Positions 15,249-16,562 of a DNA stretch of 16,562 nt are shown here, one piece after another. The position numbers and the translations under genes are program-made. The DNA is from Pelagibacteraceae bacterium (GTDB taxonomy: Bacteria; Pseudomonadota; Alphaproteobacteria; Pelagibacterales; Pelagibacteraceae), in assembly GCA_002684895.1 (NCBI GenBank), contig NYVZ01000014.1, positions 6,051-22,612 on the forward strand, read 5' to 3'. Under the pieces are notes generated by a model. It was given only the letters and a program-made list of their open reading frames with translations, made no database searches and had not been told where the DNA came from. Position 1 is the first letter of the stretch, and every line of letters begins with the position of its first letter.

Positions 15249-15847
15249 CAGAATTGGACTCTTCTCCCAGCACCTGCATGCGGATATTTAAGTGAATATT
15301 TATAATAAGTTATAAACTTGTCTTTTTTTCCTTCAAAACTTAATTTCTTCATTGACCAAGCTTTTCTTGTATCCGTGCAAACAGATTTACTATTATCTTC
15401 AACGATAAAATGTATTGGTAAATTATTATTTTTAGAAAATTTTAAGCACTCATGCATTATGCCTGTCTCGGCTGTCATTTCTCCCACAAAACAGAAAACT
15501 TTAGATTTAATTTTTTGTATTTTATTTGAAAAAGCTAGGCCTGTAGCTATAGGTAAAACTCCTCCAACAATAGCCGATGAGTAAATTTTGTGCTTTGGAA
15601 AACAAAGAGAAATAGATTTTCCTGCTATTATTTCTTTGGTTAATATTTTTTCTGAAACACCTTTTAGCAGACATTGATAATGTGATCTCCAGGAACAAAA
15701 GACCCAATCATTTTTTTTTATTTTTTTAAAAATTTTAATCATTTGATCCTCGTTATTACTATACAAATGAATTGGCGCTCTTATTTTGGCTTTGTTAAAT
15801 AGATCTGCTATTTTATTTTCAAACGCTATAAGCTTTTGTTTATCCAT
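15248..15847 (-). CDS. TPP-dependent enzyme, small alpha subunit (diphosphate-binding domain)
   Basis: A 199-residue protein matching the diphosphate-binding domain of E1-alpha-type thiamine enzymes. Visible are SWRSHYQCLLKGV (52-64), a helical AIVGGVLPIATGLAFSN (92-108) typical of E1-alpha, and the TPP/Mg motif from GEMTAETG (122-129) to EDN (150-152). The usual GDG is GEM here. The protein ends KYPHAGAGRRVQF, a natural-looking end, though E1-alpha proteins are usually over 320 residues. I chose ATG 15847: the frame stays open to an ATG at 15943, but those 32 extra residues show no homology, would overlap the divergent FkbM gene, and cover the promoter-like gap. It is the first gene of the six-gene minus-strand operon and overlaps the beta gene by one base. 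It may perform a YerE-like or AviB-like two-carbon transfer to a keto sugar, which is inference. Confidence 0.85.
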   Translation of the reverse strand: MDKQKLIAFENKIADLFNKAKIRAPIHLYSNNEDQMIKIFKKIKKNDWVFCSWRSHYQCLLKGVSEKILTKEIIAGKSISLCFPKHKIYSSAIVGGVLPIATGLAFSNKIQKIKSKVFCFVGEMTAETGIMHECLKFSKNNNLPIHFIVEDNSKSVCTDTRKAWSMKKLSFEGKKDKFITYYKYSLKYPHAGAGRRVQF

Positions 15848-15902
15848 AAAGATTAATGTTGTATATAATACAAATCTAATATCAAAACATTTTTTTAAAT
15901 TT
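15848..15902. promoter_or_regulatory. Divergent promoter region between the sugar operon and the FkbM gene
   Basis: This 55-base A/T-rich gap separates the first gene of the minus-strand sugar operon from the plus-strand methyltransferase gene. A perfect TATAAT lies on the plus strand at 15864-15869, 33 bases before the FkbM ATG, with no convincing -35. On the minus strand TTGATA (15880-15885) could be a -35, but no well-spaced -10 follows; TATATA/TATTAT-like sequence lies only about 12 bases away. There is no clear Shine-Dalgarno sequence before either start. As the only gap upstream of the six-gene operon, it must carry that operon's promoter if the operon is not fed from elsewhere. Confidence 0.35.
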
Positions 15903-16562
15903 ATGAAAAAATATCTCTCACCATTAATTAAGAATAGCTTCAAAACAATATTTAAATCTTATATTTTATCGAAAAAAGTTTACGTAGATATTGATTATAT
16001 TAAATTAAAAATTTTAAAAAATTGTTCTTTGGGTAAAAAAAACGAAAATATTGTTTTGCCAATTGATAGCATAATCTTACCCTCAATTTTAAAAACAGGC
16101 ACCTGGGAAAGTCATATAGTTCAGCTTGTTAAAAAATATTCAAAAAAAAAGAAATTTGTTTTGCTTGATGTTGGAGCAAATATCGGACTAATTAGTAAAC
16201 AAATTCTAAATTCAAAAATCAAAATTTACAAGACATTTTGTTTTGAGCCAGATAAAGAAAAAATTAAATTAATTAAATATAATTTATCTAAATACAAAAA
16301 TATTAAAATTATGAATTATGGTCTTGGAAAAAAGGACATTAATATGAAATTATTTAAAAATATTTATAATTTTGGCGATACATCGTTTGTAAAGAAAACT
16401 CAAAATTTTTCGAATGCTAAAATCAAAAATATAAATAATTTTTTCTCAAAAAATCTATCCTCAAATAAGTTTCCAATTATTTATAAATCAGACACGCAAG
16501 GTATGGATGAAGAAATAATTTTAGCATTAAAAGAAAAGTTTTTTGAAAAAATTGAAATATTA
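15903..16562 (+). CDS. FkbM-family methyltransferase, 3'-truncated by window edge
   Basis: The frame is open from ATG 15903 to the last base (220 codons, no stop), so the gene continues beyond the window. It looks like an FkbM-type SAM-dependent O-methyltransferase. GTWESHIV (66-73) precedes the SAM-binding motif I, FVLLDVGANIGLISKQIL (85-102); TFCFEPDKEKIKLIKYNL (111-128) is motif II with the acidic residue for the SAM ribose; and KSDTQGMDEEII near residue 200 matches the family's K-x-D-x-x-G-x-E/D segment. FkbM proteins usually methylate a sugar or polyketide hydroxyl; here, beside nucleotide-sugar genes, a glycan hydroxyl is the natural guess. It is divergent from the sugar operon. The N-terminal 60 residues are basic and unlike anything I know. 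The family is fairly sure; the target is unknown. Confidence 0.85.
   Translation, partial: MKKYLSPLIKNSFKTIFKSYILSKKVYVDIDYIKLKILKNCSLGKKNENIVLPIDSIILPSILKTGTWESHIVQLVKKYSKKKKFVLLDVGANIGLISKQILNSKIKIYKTFCFEPDKEKIKLIKYNLSKYKNIKIMNYGLGKKDINMKLFKNIYNFGDTSFVKKTQNFSNAKIKNINNFFSKNLSSNKFPIIYKSDTQGMDEEIILALKEKFFEKIEIL

Noticed and set aside
14712..15847. The alpha/beta TPP genes as broken halves of a pyruvate dehydrogenase E1
   Set aside because: Both ends look natural, the genes overlap by one base in an operon, conserved cofactor motifs are intact, and no leftover C-terminal domain sequence is visible between them and hddA.
15848..15943. Upstream extension of the TPP alpha-subunit gene to ATG 15943
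   Set aside because: The extra 32 residues have no E1 similarity, would overlap the divergent FkbM gene start by 41 bases, and would cover the only promoter gap; ATG 15847 fits better.

Overview
The window is compact, very AT-rich bacterial DNA. Genes overlap or touch almost everywhere, and no gene-free stretch exceeds 300 bases; the longest gap is 89 bases. The homodimeric pyruvate dehydrogenase E1 (AceE type), the gapless gene packing, the A/T-biased codons and the surface-sugar genes suggest a streamlined, probably marine, low-GC proteobacterium (SAR11/HIMB59-like or SAR86-like). This placement is inference: there is no rRNA or other phylogenetic marker here. I see no tRNA, rRNA, insertion sequence, CRISPR array or clear intrinsic terminator.

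Left part (1-7301), central metabolism. An aldehyde dehydrogenase runs in from the left edge. A 206-residue protein of unknown family lies on the minus strand. A plus-strand operon follows: aceE with a lipoyl domain fused to its N-terminus, aceF, and a class C beta-lactamase-fold serine hydrolase. At both junctions the start codon directly follows the stop codon (TAAATG). E1 and E2 of pyruvate dehydrogenase are present; E3 (lpd) is not in the window.

Right part (7298-16562), a surface-glycan region that is visibly more AT-rich. A DUF5672 glycosyltransferase-like gene is on the minus strand. The plus strand carries gmhA, a CgeB-like glycosyltransferase and an hddC-gmhB fusion. These converge with a six-gene minus-strand operon: TPP enzyme alpha, TPP enzyme beta, hddA, a ColD-like PLP enzyme, an RmlC-fold epimerase and a Cj1427-like GDP-heptose 4-dehydrogenase. 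All six genes overlap or lie within 1 base of each other. A divergent FkbM methyltransferase gene runs off the right edge.

How the genes may work together. gmhA, hddA, gmhB and hddC are the complete set for making GDP-D-glycero-alpha-D-manno-heptose from sedoheptulose 7-phosphate. The SDR resembles Campylobacter jejuni Cj1427, which oxidises that GDP-heptose at C4. The RmlC-fold protein resembles the Campylobacter GDP-heptose C3(/C5) epimerases. The PLP enzyme has His where aminotransferases have the Schiff-base Lys, as in the 3-dehydratase ColD. The two-subunit TPP enzyme could add a two-carbon branch to a 4-keto sugar, as YerE does in yersiniose synthesis. I infer that the locus makes a modified GDP-heptose, possibly 3-deoxygenated and carbon-branched, which would be new to my knowledge. 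The enzyme families are well supported; the product is a hypothesis.
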